A DNA stretch of 16,474 nt from JAULUH01 sp032111745 (lineage in GTDB: Bacteria > Chloroflexota > Anaerolineae > JAAEKA01), in NCBI GenBank assembly GCA_032111745.1, contig JAULUH010000400.1:1-16474 (forward strand). The letters run 5' to 3'. Both the position numbers and the translations under genes were made by a program. The notes under the pieces are model-generated. The model saw nothing but the letters and a program-made list of their open reading frames with translations, was not told the origin of the DNA and ran no database searches. The first letter of the stretch is position 1. The number at the start of each line of letters is the position of its first letter. This document shows positions 8,370 through 14,153 of this stretch, one piece after another.

Positions 8370-9071
8370 ATGCTGGGAGAGAAGATCCTGGTGGTGGAGG
8401 ACGATCCGGAGATTGGCCAGCTGCTGCAGCAGCTACTCGCCGGCGAGGGCGCCGACGTCTCGGTCGCGGAGGGGGGCCGGGAGGCCCTGCGCCGCTTCTA
8501 CGCCTATCGGCCCGGCCTCGTGCTGTTGGACCTGATGCTGCCGGACATGGAAGGCTTCGAGGTGTGCCGCCAGATGCGGATGATGAGCGATGCGCCGATC
8601 ATCATGTTGACGGCGCTGACCAGGGAAGACGAGATCTTGCGGGGCTTTGCCTGCGGGGCCGATGATTATGTCACCAAACCATTCAGCCCCCAGATACTGC
8701 TGGCGCGCATTCGTGCGGTGCTCAACCGGTCGGAACCTGTGTTCACGCGGCAAAGCGATGTGGAAGGCTATAGCGACGACTATCTGTACATCGACCTCAA
8801 GCAGCGCCGGGTGGCCGTGGAAGGGCGCGCAGTACACCTGAGCCCCATGGAGTTCAACCTCTTGACGGCGCTGGTCGAGCGAGCCGATCGCGTGCTGACC
8901 TACGGCCAACTGCTGGAGCGCATCTGGGGCTGGGAGTATCGAGACGAGACGCACTACGTGCATGTCTACATGTCGCGGCTGCGGCATAAGCTGGAACGCG
9001 ACCCCAAGGCCCCTCTATACCTGCGCAGCCAACCCCAAATCGGGTATTTCTTTCATAGCCAGAACAGCTGA
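8370..9071 (+). CDS. OmpR/PhoB-family response regulator (canonical receiver)
   Basis: A 233-residue two-domain transcription regulator. The receiver (residues ~4-120) keeps all expected residues: acidic E10, D11 and D12, phosphoacceptor D54 in VLLDLMLPDMEGF, T81 in IIMLTALT, and K103 in GADDYVTKPF. A winged-helix DNA-binding domain follows (about 132-230), with LSPMEFNLLTALVE, VLTYGQLLERIWG and the recognition-helix region YVHVYMSRLRHKLERDP. It would be phosphorylated by a histidine kinase, but none lies in this window, so it is an orphan here. The ATG at 8370 is preferred over an in-frame ATG at 8319 because the latter lies inside the previous gene and only 8370 has GAGAGG just upstream. 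It sits 34 bp after the nitrilase-like gene, probably in the same operon. The next regulator at 9393 is a clear paralog. Confidence 0.93.
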   Translation: MLGEKILVVEDDPEIGQLLQQLLAGEGADVSVAEGGREALRRFYAYRPGLVLLDLMLPDMEGFEVCRQMRMMSDAPIIMLTALTREDEILRGFACGADDYVTKPFSPQILLARIRAVLNRSEPVFTRQSDVEGYSDDYLYIDLKQRRVAVEGRAVHLSPMEFNLLTALVERADRVLTYGQLLERIWGWEYRDETHYVHVYMSRLRHKLERDPKAPLYLRSQPQIGYFFHSQNS

Positions 9072-9097
9072 GCACGGCGACACGGGGGAGATAGCCA

Positions 9098-9144
9098 GCA
9101 GATAACGAGGGTTGGCCCGGGGCGGGCCAACCCTCGTTATCTGC
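9098..9144. terminator. Perfect 22-bp inverted repeat, probable terminator without U-tract
   Basis: Arms 9098-9119 and 9123-9144 are exactly complementary over 22 bp, with a 3-base GGG loop. It lies 26 bp after the first response-regulator stop, where a terminator is expected. No T-run follows on the plus strand, so it is not a classical intrinsic terminator; it could stop RNA polymerase by stem strength, protect the 3' end, or serve another role. Confidence 0.55.
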
Positions 9145-9182
9145 CCGACCGGGCCAGGGCAACGGGGAGGTCATCGCGTGAT

Positions 9183-9215
9183 GAATATTGAGCGAATATT
9201 GAGAGCTTGTTGAGC
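9183..9215 (+). promoter_or_regulatory. Three tandem 11-bp direct repeats, candidate OmpR/PhoB-type operator
   Basis: Three consecutive 11-bp units read GAATATTGAGC, GAATATTGAGA and GCTTGTTGAGC, giving TTGAG cores at 9188, 9199 and 9210. Direct repeats with 11-bp phasing are the known layout of binding sites for PhoB-type winged-helix regulators, which bind head-to-tail. The array ends about 20 bp before the -10, where an activator site would sit. Which regulator binds is inferred from proximity. Confidence 0.6.
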
Positions 9216-9232
9216 GCGCTGCAAGAATAGTG

Positions 9233-9241
9233 TGGTACACT
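9233..9241 (+). promoter_or_regulatory. Extended -10 promoter for the degenerate response regulator
   Basis: TGGTACACT fits TGn plus TACACT (4 of 6 to TATAAT, with the first T, the A at position 2 and the last T kept). There is no good -35 at 17 bp, consistent with an activator-dependent promoter using the upstream direct repeats. The start of transcription would be near 9248. Confidence 0.5.
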
Positions 9242-9379
9242 GGGAATAGATGGCCTGCGATGTTTGGCCAAAGGGCGTCGACCCGGGGCCGGGGGACCCT
9301 GGGCAGTCAACAGCGCCAAGTAGAGCCTGGCCGGGCAATTTGACGGCTGGCGACACTCCTCAAGCCAGGCAGGGATAGC

Positions 9380-9384
9380 GGAGG
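9380..9384 (+). promoter_or_regulatory. Ribosome binding site deciding the start of the degenerate regulator
   Basis: GGAGG ends 8 bp before the GTG at 9393. Another GTG at 9384 overlaps this site itself and would have almost no spacing, so 9393 is preferred. Confidence 0.7.
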
Positions 9385-9392
9385 TGAGCAAC

Positions 9393-10091
9393 GTGCAGGG
9401 TGCAAAGATCTTGCTTGTGGACTACGATAACGAATTCACCCCGAGGTTGGCGGAGGCGTTGGCTGGCACGGATATGGAGGTGGTCACGGCATCCACGGGC
9501 CAGCAGGCTATGCGCCTCAGCTACGAGTTTCGGCCACACCTGGCGGTGATTGCCGACCCCCTCCCCGACATGGCGAGCTTCGATCTGTGCCGCATGCTGC
9601 GCCAGTTTGGCAACACATGCATTATCCTCATGGTGCCGGACAGCAGCGAAGACCTGATTCTGCAGGGCTACGAGTGCGGGGCTGATGACTGCGTGGCGTT
9701 GCCGGTCAGCGTGGCGGTCATGGTAGCACGGGTACAGGCGGTGCTGCAACGAGGGTTAGCCGGGAGCAGTGGGCGGAACCAGCCGCAGAGCCTGGACCAA
9801 TACGCCGACGACCACCTGGCTATCGACCTGGCGCGCCGGCGGGTGATGGTAGAGGGCCAGCATGTCCATTTGACTCCCACGGAATTCCGGCTGCTGACCC
9901 AGCTCATGCGGTGTGCCGGCGACGTGTTGACCTATGGTCAGATCCTCGACCTGGTGTGGGACATGCGGGAACGTCCCCGCCCCAACTACGTCCACACCTA
10001 CATCTCGCGCTTGCGCCACAAGCTCGAGCGGGACCCCCATTCCCCCCAATACCTGTTAAGCGAGCCCCGGATCGGCTACCGTTTCCGCTGA
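9393..10091 (+). CDS. OmpR/PhoB-family regulator with degenerate (pseudo-)receiver domain
   Basis: A 232-residue paralog of the preceding regulator; the receivers align without gaps through residue 104. The key receiver residues are lost: the acidic pair reads D10-Y11 instead of two acids, the phosphoacceptor position is Ala54 (with Asp55 next to it, IADPLPD), Thr81 is Val and Lys103 is Leu (GADDCVALP). Normal Mg-dependent phosphorylation is therefore unlikely, placing it among atypical, phosphorylation-independent regulators. The winged-helix domain (about 132-232) is intact: LTPTEFRLLTQLMR, VLTYGQILDLVW and YVHTYISRLRHKLERDP, nearly the same recognition region as the canonical paralog. It has its own promoter region with 11-bp direct repeats. 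The GTG start is chosen for its ribosome site. It converges with the DinB-like gene 90 bp downstream. No partner kinase is visible. Confidence 0.9.
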   Translation: MQGAKILLVDYDNEFTPRLAEALAGTDMEVVTASTGQQAMRLSYEFRPHLAVIADPLPDMASFDLCRMLRQFGNTCIILMVPDSSEDLILQGYECGADDCVALPVSVAVMVARVQAVLQRGLAGSSGRNQPQSLDQYADDHLAIDLARRRVMVEGQHVHLTPTEFRLLTQLMRCAGDVLTYGQILDLVWDMRERPRPNYVHTYISRLRHKLERDPHSPQYLLSEPRIGYRFR

Positions 10092-10111
10092 CTCCGTGCC
10101 GATAGAAGCAT

Positions 10112-10134
10112 CCTGCCCTATTCCCGGCGGCAGG
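10112..10134. terminator. Weak hairpin between convergent genes
   Basis: CCTGCC (10112-10117) and GGCAGG (10129-10134) can pair around an 11-base loop in the 90-bp gap between the convergent regulator and DinB-like genes. A second possible pairing, AGCCCC with GGGGCT, lies further right. Neither has a T-run, so terminator function is only suggested by position. Confidence 0.3.
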
Positions 10135-10181
10135 CCTATAGGTCCGGTCAGAGCCCCTGGGGTGGGCGGCTGACGGGGGCT

Positions 10182-11150
10182 TCACCAGTGTCTTTGCATC
10201 GTCTCCTGTAGACGCCGCAGGTCCGGCGCGTGGACAGCGTCATGGCCAGCCATCTCCATGAAGAGGCACACCAGGGCCATGGATTCGCCCCATGGGGCCA
10301 CGCCCGGCTGTACCAGCGCCTGGTCGCTGAGGCGGTCGAACATCTGGAGCCACCGGCGGTGGTAGGTGGCGAGGCCATCGGCCAGATCAATCACAGTCAG
10401 GCCGGCGCGCCTGGTCACCTCCGCCTCATTCCACTCGTCGTCGTACAGAGTGTCCTCTTGCCACGGCCGCTCCGCGGTCCAACCCTCCGCGGTGCGATAG
10501 GCCTCCTCATCCCAACTCAGGACGTGGGCCATGACATCCTGCACGGTCCAGTGCCCGCACACGGCGACGCTGGCCATGTCATCCTCGAACAGGCCGGAGA
10601 GGGAGTCCAGGAGGGTGCGGCGCTCGATGAGCACCAGGTCGCGGAAGCGATCGCGCTTCAGCAAGCCCGCATCGGCTCGCCACTGCCAGATGTCGTGGGC
10701 GTGCTGGTAGTCGTGGGTGGCGATATGGTGCAGGACATCGGCCAGGCTACGCATCCCGTCGGTATGGCCTACCGGAAACTCCTCCAGGAGGTCCGGATCG
10801 GAGACCCGGCGCAGGAGCTTGAGCAGCTGGCGCCGGGTGCCGTCCAGCTCATCCACGACATCGACCAGCGAAAAGTCTTTACGCCGCTGAATAGCCGCGA
10901 TATTGAACTCGCGCTCGCCCACCGGGTCATAGAAGAGGGGCATGCCCTCCTCGACCAGGTGGCGCGTGGCGGCGAGTGCAGTCACCTCTACGGCCGTGAT
11001 GTGGCTGATGACATCTCGGACGCACCACTTGGGGCGAAACTCGACACCTGTGGCCTCTTTCTCGCCGATAAACTTGAGCGAGCGCATGAGCTCGCGGCGG
11101 GCACCCAGCACTTCCTGGAGGAGCGATTGCCGATTCATCGGGTTAGCCAT
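10182..11150 (-). CDS. Tandem DinB-like (DinB/YfiT-fold) domain protein
   Basis: A 322-residue protein made of two similar four-helix DinB-like domains. Each has the metal-binding histidine pattern of the fold, a His at the end of helix 2 and an HxxxH later: H50, H146 and H150 in the first half (DVISHITAVE; THDYQHAHD) and H209, H303 and H307 in the second (DVMAHVLSWDEE; AGHDAVHAPD). Both halves also share a tryptophan before the first His (KWCVRDV; HWTVQDV). Family members include thiol transferases and damage-inducible proteins, but the substrate here is unknown. The ATG at 11150 is preferred because AAGGTG lies 10 bp upstream; an ATG at 11159 would be only 1 bp from it. The start overlaps the fdhD stop by 8 bp, so the genes are translationally coupled. 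Confidence 0.8.
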   Translation of the reverse strand: MANPMNRQSLLQEVLGARRELMRSLKFIGEKEATGVEFRPKWCVRDVISHITAVEVTALAATRHLVEEGMPLFYDPVGEREFNIAAIQRRKDFSLVDVVDELDGTRRQLLKLLRRVSDPDLLEEFPVGHTDGMRSLADVLHHIATHDYQHAHDIWQWRADAGLLKRDRFRDLVLIERRTLLDSLSGLFEDDMASVAVCGHWTVQDVMAHVLSWDEEAYRTAEGWTAERPWQEDTLYDDEWNEAEVTRRAGLTVIDLADGLATYHRRWLQMFDRLSDQALVQPGVAPWGESMALVCLFMEMAGHDAVHAPDLRRLQETMQRHW

Positions 11151-11952
11151 GGGTCTCATTCACCTTTGCAGCACCTGCGTCGGATAGGCCCAGCCGCCAG
11201 TGGCCGGCGTATACTCTGAGGCTACCACCCCGCACATAGCCAACCAGGGCGATGTCCCATTCCTCCGCCAGGCGTACGCTGAGGCTGGTGGGGGAGGTGC
11301 GGCTGGCTACGACTGGCACACGCATCTTGGCGGCCTTGTTCAGCATCTCTGAGCTGACCCGGCCTGTGGTTAGCACCAGGTGGTCAGCTGGATCAATGCC
11401 CTGGGCCAGGCAGGCGCCCCACAGCCGATCCAGGGTATTGTGCCGGCCCACGTCCTGGGCGACCAGGATAAGTCGCTCGCCGTCGCTCAGCGCGGCGGAA
11501 TGCACCCCGCGGGTGAGGCGGTAGATCGTGGCGGAAGCGAGCAGCTGGCGCATGCCTTGCACGATTTGCTGCGGAGTCGCTTGCCTGGCCGACTCCAGGG
11601 GCGGCACCCGCTGGGTCAGGTCGTCGAAGGTCACGCCGCCTCCGCAGCCTGAGGTGAGGATCGGGCGGGTGGGCAGTTGGGCGTCACCGCGAGCCAGCCA
11701 GACGTCGACGCAGGTCCGGGTTGGGCAGGGCACGATCAGCCGCACGTCCTCCAGGCCGCTGATAATGCCTTCGGAGCGCAGGAAGCCCAGGGCCAGCAAG
11801 TCCAGATCGCAGGGTGTACACATGAAGGTGGCCAGCTCCTGGCCATTGACGTGGATGCGCACCATACCCTCCTCGACGACGGCGGCATCCTCGACCGCGT
11901 GCACCGCATCGCCTTCCCAGTGCAGATAGGGCCAGGGAAACGCTCCGTCCAT
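11143..11952 (-). CDS. fdhD: Formate dehydrogenase sulfurtransferase FdhD
   Basis: FdhD passes sulfur from a cysteine desulfurase to the molybdenum or tungsten bis-MGD cofactor, which formate dehydrogenases need for activity. The 269-residue product has the family signatures: CTPCDLDLLALGFLRSEGII (45-64), a Cys loop SGCGGG (C103), a GVHSAAL segment (149-155), QDVGRHNTLDRLWG (166-179), GRVSSEMLNKAAKM and a final LVGYVRGG. The usual CxxC of the active loop is reduced to one cysteine (C103), with Gly at the second position. The ATG at 11952 has GGAGGT 6 bp upstream; a longer frame to 12045 would run over the preceding gene. Its presence implies a formate dehydrogenase elsewhere in the genome. 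It lies 20 bp after a small membrane protein and overlaps the DinB-like gene by 8 bp. Confidence 0.93.
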   Translation of the reverse strand: MDGAFPWPYLHWEGDAVHAVEDAAVVEEGMVRIHVNGQELATFMCTPCDLDLLALGFLRSEGIISGLEDVRLIVPCPTRTCVDVWLARGDAQLPTRPILTSGCGGGVTFDDLTQRVPPLESARQATPQQIVQGMRQLLASATIYRLTRGVHSAALSDGERLILVAQDVGRHNTLDRLWGACLAQGIDPADHLVLTTGRVSSEMLNKAAKMRVPVVASRTSPTSLSVRLAEEWDIALVGYVRGGSLRVYAGHWRLGLSDAGAAKVNETHG

Positions 11953-11972
11953 GCCACCACCTCCGGGTAGGA

Positions 11973-12275
11973 TCATCTTCGCAGCTGGTCGCGCAGCCAG
12001 GACCACCCATCCCGAAAAACGCGCTCCAGCACGAAGATGACACAACCCAGGCTGGCACCGGCCAGGGAGGCAAAGCCGATCAGAGACAGCAGGTCAGTGC
12101 GCTGGGTAACCCGGCCGGACCCAAACAGGGTATCCCACGGCGCGGGCACCAGCGCGCCGGTATCCAGTTGCCACACCTCAAACAGGGAGGCGGCCAGGTT
12201 AGCAAAGATCAGCGCCAGAACCACGGCAATGGCCAGCAGGGCGACTCGTAATACTGCATCGCGGCTCAGGGACAT
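11973..12275 (-). CDS. Small two-helix membrane protein, function unknown
   Basis: A 100-residue protein that I do not recognise. It has two hydrophobic segments, about residues 10-31 (VALLAIAVVLALIFANLAAS) and 62-82 (LLSLIGFASLAGASLGCVIF), joined by a ~30-residue polar loop and ending in a basic tail (RDGWSWLRDQLRR), so both ends probably face the cytoplasm. The ATG has GGAAGG 9 bp upstream. It is followed after 20 bp by fdhD, suggesting one operon; a role in a formate dehydrogenase system would be guilt by association only. Confidence 0.7.
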   Translation of the reverse strand: MSLSRDAVLRVALLAIAVVLALIFANLAASLFEVWQLDTGALVPAPWDTLFGSGRVTQRTDLLSLIGFASLAGASLGCVIFVLERVFRDGWSWLRDQLRR

Positions 12276-12332
12276 GGCTTGGTGCCTTCCATACGGGCTG
12301 GCATGACCTGTGCAGACGTCACGGCCGAGGAG

Positions 12333-13304
12333 CTATTGGCGGGTCGCACGACGGGCGCGCCGCTCGCCACTGCTTTCGATAGCCAGGTCAACCGGGTCAA
12401 AGGGCGGCTGGTAGCTGGCCAGCGCGGGCCCGTCCAGGGCCTGGCGCATGGCCTGGATGTGCTCGGGAGTGCTTCCGCAGCAGGCGCCGATGACTTGAAC
12501 GCCCAGGGCCCGCATGCGCTGGGCATAGTCCGCCATGACCGCGGGTGTGCCGTCATAGCTGATCACGCCGTCTTGCCAGCGGGGCAAGCCGGCGTTGGAC
12601 TGGGCCATCAGCACCACGCCCTCCGGCCTGGCCTGGGCCATTTCCCAGATCACCCGCTCGACCTCGAAGGGACCGTTGCCGCAGTTTGCACCCACGACGG
12701 TGACGCCCCAGCTGTGCAGAGTCTTGACGGCCCGAGCCGGCGTCACGCCCATCATGGTGCGGAAGTTGGTGTCGAAGGTCATGGTGATCGCCACCGGAAG
12801 ATCCGTGGCCTGGCGGGCACCCTCCAGCGCGGCCTGCACCTCCTCCAGAGCGCTCATGGTCTCGATGAGGAGGAAGTCGGCTCCTCCCTCCGCCAGGCCG
12901 GCGGCCTGCTCGGCGAAGGCGGCGCGGGCGGCATCGATGGTGAGACTGCCGAGGGGCTCGATCAGCTCGCCGCTGGGGCCCATGGACCCGGCAACCAGGA
13001 TGCGAGCGCCGGCCACCTGGCGGGCCAGTGCGGCCCCGGCCCGATTCAGCTCGACGACCCGATCGGCGGCATGGTGCAGCTTCAGGCGATAGCTGGTACC
13101 GCCAAAGGTGTTGCTGGTAATGAAATCGCTGCCGGCATCGACGTAGGCCTGGTAGATGGCCTGCACGGTGCCCGGATGGGTGACGTTCCACAGCTCAGGT
13201 GCGCCGCCGTCGGTCAGGCCGGCGTTCTGCAGCATGGTGCCCATGGCACCATCGCCCAGCACCAATGGCTGGCGGTCCAAGAGTTCTTGCAGGCGGTCTG
13301 GCAT
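12333..13304 (-). CDS. Homocysteine S-methyltransferase domain protein (MetH N-terminal-like)
   Basis: A 323-residue zinc-dependent methyltransferase that moves a methyl group to homocysteine or a similar thiol. The zinc site is visible as C208 (VGANCG) and C275-C276 (IGACCG), at the spacing seen in cobalamin-dependent methionine synthase. Other family stretches are LVLGDGAMGTMLQ near the N-terminus, SNTFGGTSYRL, VAGSMGPSGELIEP and DFLLIETMSALEE. The protein stops after this domain: no pterin-binding, B12-binding or reactivation domain follows. A separate corrinoid protein is encoded 63 bp upstream and a corrinoid activator beyond it, so it most likely takes the methyl group from that corrinoid protein. 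Betaine- or S-methylmethionine-type donors are alternatives. The ATG has GAGGAG 7 bp upstream. Confidence 0.88.
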   Translation of the reverse strand: MPDRLQELLDRQPLVLGDGAMGTMLQNAGLTDGGAPELWNVTHPGTVQAIYQAYVDAGSDFITSNTFGGTSYRLKLHHAADRVVELNRAGAALARQVAGARILVAGSMGPSGELIEPLGSLTIDAARAAFAEQAAGLAEGGADFLLIETMSALEEVQAALEGARQATDLPVAITMTFDTNFRTMMGVTPARAVKTLHSWGVTVVGANCGNGPFEVERVIWEMAQARPEGVVLMAQSNAGLPRWQDGVISYDGTPAVMADYAQRMRALGVQVIGACCGSTPEHIQAMRQALDGPALASYQPPFDPVDLAIESSGERRARRATRQ

Positions 13305-13320
13305 TGGTTCTCTCCTCTGG

Positions 13321-13342
13321 CCAGCCAGGCTGGCCTGGCTGG
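13321..13342. repeat. Inverted repeat between the corrinoid-protein and methyltransferase genes
   Basis: CCAGCCAGGC (13321-13330) and GCCTGGCTGG (13333-13342) are exact 10-bp complements around a 2-base centre, in the 63-bp intergenic gap. In RNA it would form a stem with a small loop about 20 bases before the methyltransferase start. It may tune relative expression within the operon or protect an mRNA end. Confidence 0.6.
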
Positions 13343-13367
13343 GGACCGGCAGGGCTGTTTGGGCGCC

Positions 13368-14084
13368 CTACGCTGAGTTGTCACCGGCCATCTGTCCCTG
13401 GCGCATGGCCGGCACCAGCGCCCTGGCAGCCTCGACAGCCACGGCGGCATCGCGGCAATAGCGGTCGGCACCGATATCCTCGGCAAAGGCCTCGGTAAGC
13501 GGGGCACCGCCCACCAGCACGATCACCTGGTGACGCAGCCCTTCCTCGGCCAGCCGATTGATGACGGTCTGCATATAGGGCATGGTGGTCGTCAGCAGGG
13601 CGGACATGCCCAGGATATCGGCCTGATGGGCACGCACGGCGTCGACGAACTGGTCCGCATCGACGTTGTGGCCCAGGTTAACCACGGTGAAGCCGGCGCC
13701 CTCCAGCATCATGCCGACCAGGTTCTTGCCGATGTCGTGAATATCACCCTTGACGGTGCCGATGACTGCGGTACCGATAGGTTCCTGGTCAGGCATGCCA
13801 ACCAGTAGAGGGCGCAGGACCTCCATGGCGGCTTTCATAGCCCGGGCTGCCATGAGGACTTCGGGCACGAACAGGACGCCATCGCGAAAGTCGGCGCCGA
13901 CCAGGTCCATGCCGGCCACCAGGCCATGCCTGAGGACCTGAGCCGGAGCTTGCTGCCAGTCGGCCAGGGCAATGCGGGTGGCCTCGACGACCTCGCTGGT
14001 CCGGCCATCGTACAGGTCATCCTGCATCTGCACGTAGAGCTTCTGCAAGGCTGGGGGCAGGCTATCGAAGCTATCGGGCGGCAT
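13368..14084 (-). CDS. B12-binding corrinoid methyl-carrier protein (MtaC/MtbC-like)
   Basis: A 238-residue corrinoid protein. Residues ~5-95 form the helical cap domain (DGVLFVPEVLMAARAM). The B12-binding Rossmann domain follows, with the signature D-x-H-x-x-G at D114, H116 and G119 (GTVKGDIHDIGKNL); His116 would be the lower cobalt ligand. GMSALLTTTM and VLVGGAPL are the conserved loop and GG segment that cradle the nucleotide tail. Such proteins carry a methyl group between two methyltransferases. Its neighbours are the homocysteine methyltransferase (downstream) and the activator (upstream); the methyl-donor enzyme is not in the window. The ATG at 14084 has AGAAGAG 6 bp upstream; a GTG at 14126 would add 14 residues and is less likely. 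Confidence 0.92.
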   Translation of the reverse strand: MPPDSFDSLPPALQKLYVQMQDDLYDGRTSEVVEATRIALADWQQAPAQVLRHGLVAGMDLVGADFRDGVLFVPEVLMAARAMKAAMEVLRPLLVGMPDQEPIGTAVIGTVKGDIHDIGKNLVGMMLEGAGFTVVNLGHNVDADQFVDAVRAHQADILGMSALLTTTMPYMQTVINRLAEEGLRHQVIVLVGGAPLTEAFAEDIGADRYCRDAAVAVEAARALVPAMRQGQMAGDNSA

Positions 14085-14106
14085 GATGTGCTCTTCTCGC
14101 TCGACT

Positions 14107-14147
14107 GACCCAGGGCGTGGCGACACCCTGGCGGTGTAGGGTGGGTC
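14107..14147. repeat. Inverted repeats between activator and corrinoid-protein genes
   Basis: The 69-bp gap holds GACCCA (14107-14112) paired with TGGGTC (14142-14147), and an alternative CACCCT (14124-14129) with AGGGTG (14138-14143). These pairings exclude each other. They could form intra-operon RNA structure; no T-run follows. Confidence 0.35.
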
Positions 14148-14153
14148 GACGTG

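Larger units (their letters stand above)
9072..9383. other. 312-bp intergenic region between the two response regulators
   Basis: No protein gene is convincing here. In order it holds the 22-bp inverted repeat (9098-9144), three tandem 11-bp direct repeats (9183-9215), an extended -10 element (9233-9241) and a leader of about 145 nt. The leader carries a 42-codon open frame (ATG at 9250, stop at 9376) and a 7-bp inverted repeat GCCTGGC/GCCAGGC. It is richer in AT around 9180-9240 than the rest of the window, as expected for a promoter region. Confidence 0.7.

Noticed and set aside
11953..12045. Longer N-terminus for fdhD
   Set aside because: It would overlap the preceding membrane-protein gene, while GGAGGT lies 6 bp before the ATG at 11952 and the extension has no FdhD-like residues.
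12276..12332. Separate promoter for the membrane protein-fdhD-dinB genes
   Set aside because: No convincing -35/-10 pair was found in this 57-bp gap on the minus strand, so read-through from the corrinoid operon is at least as likely.
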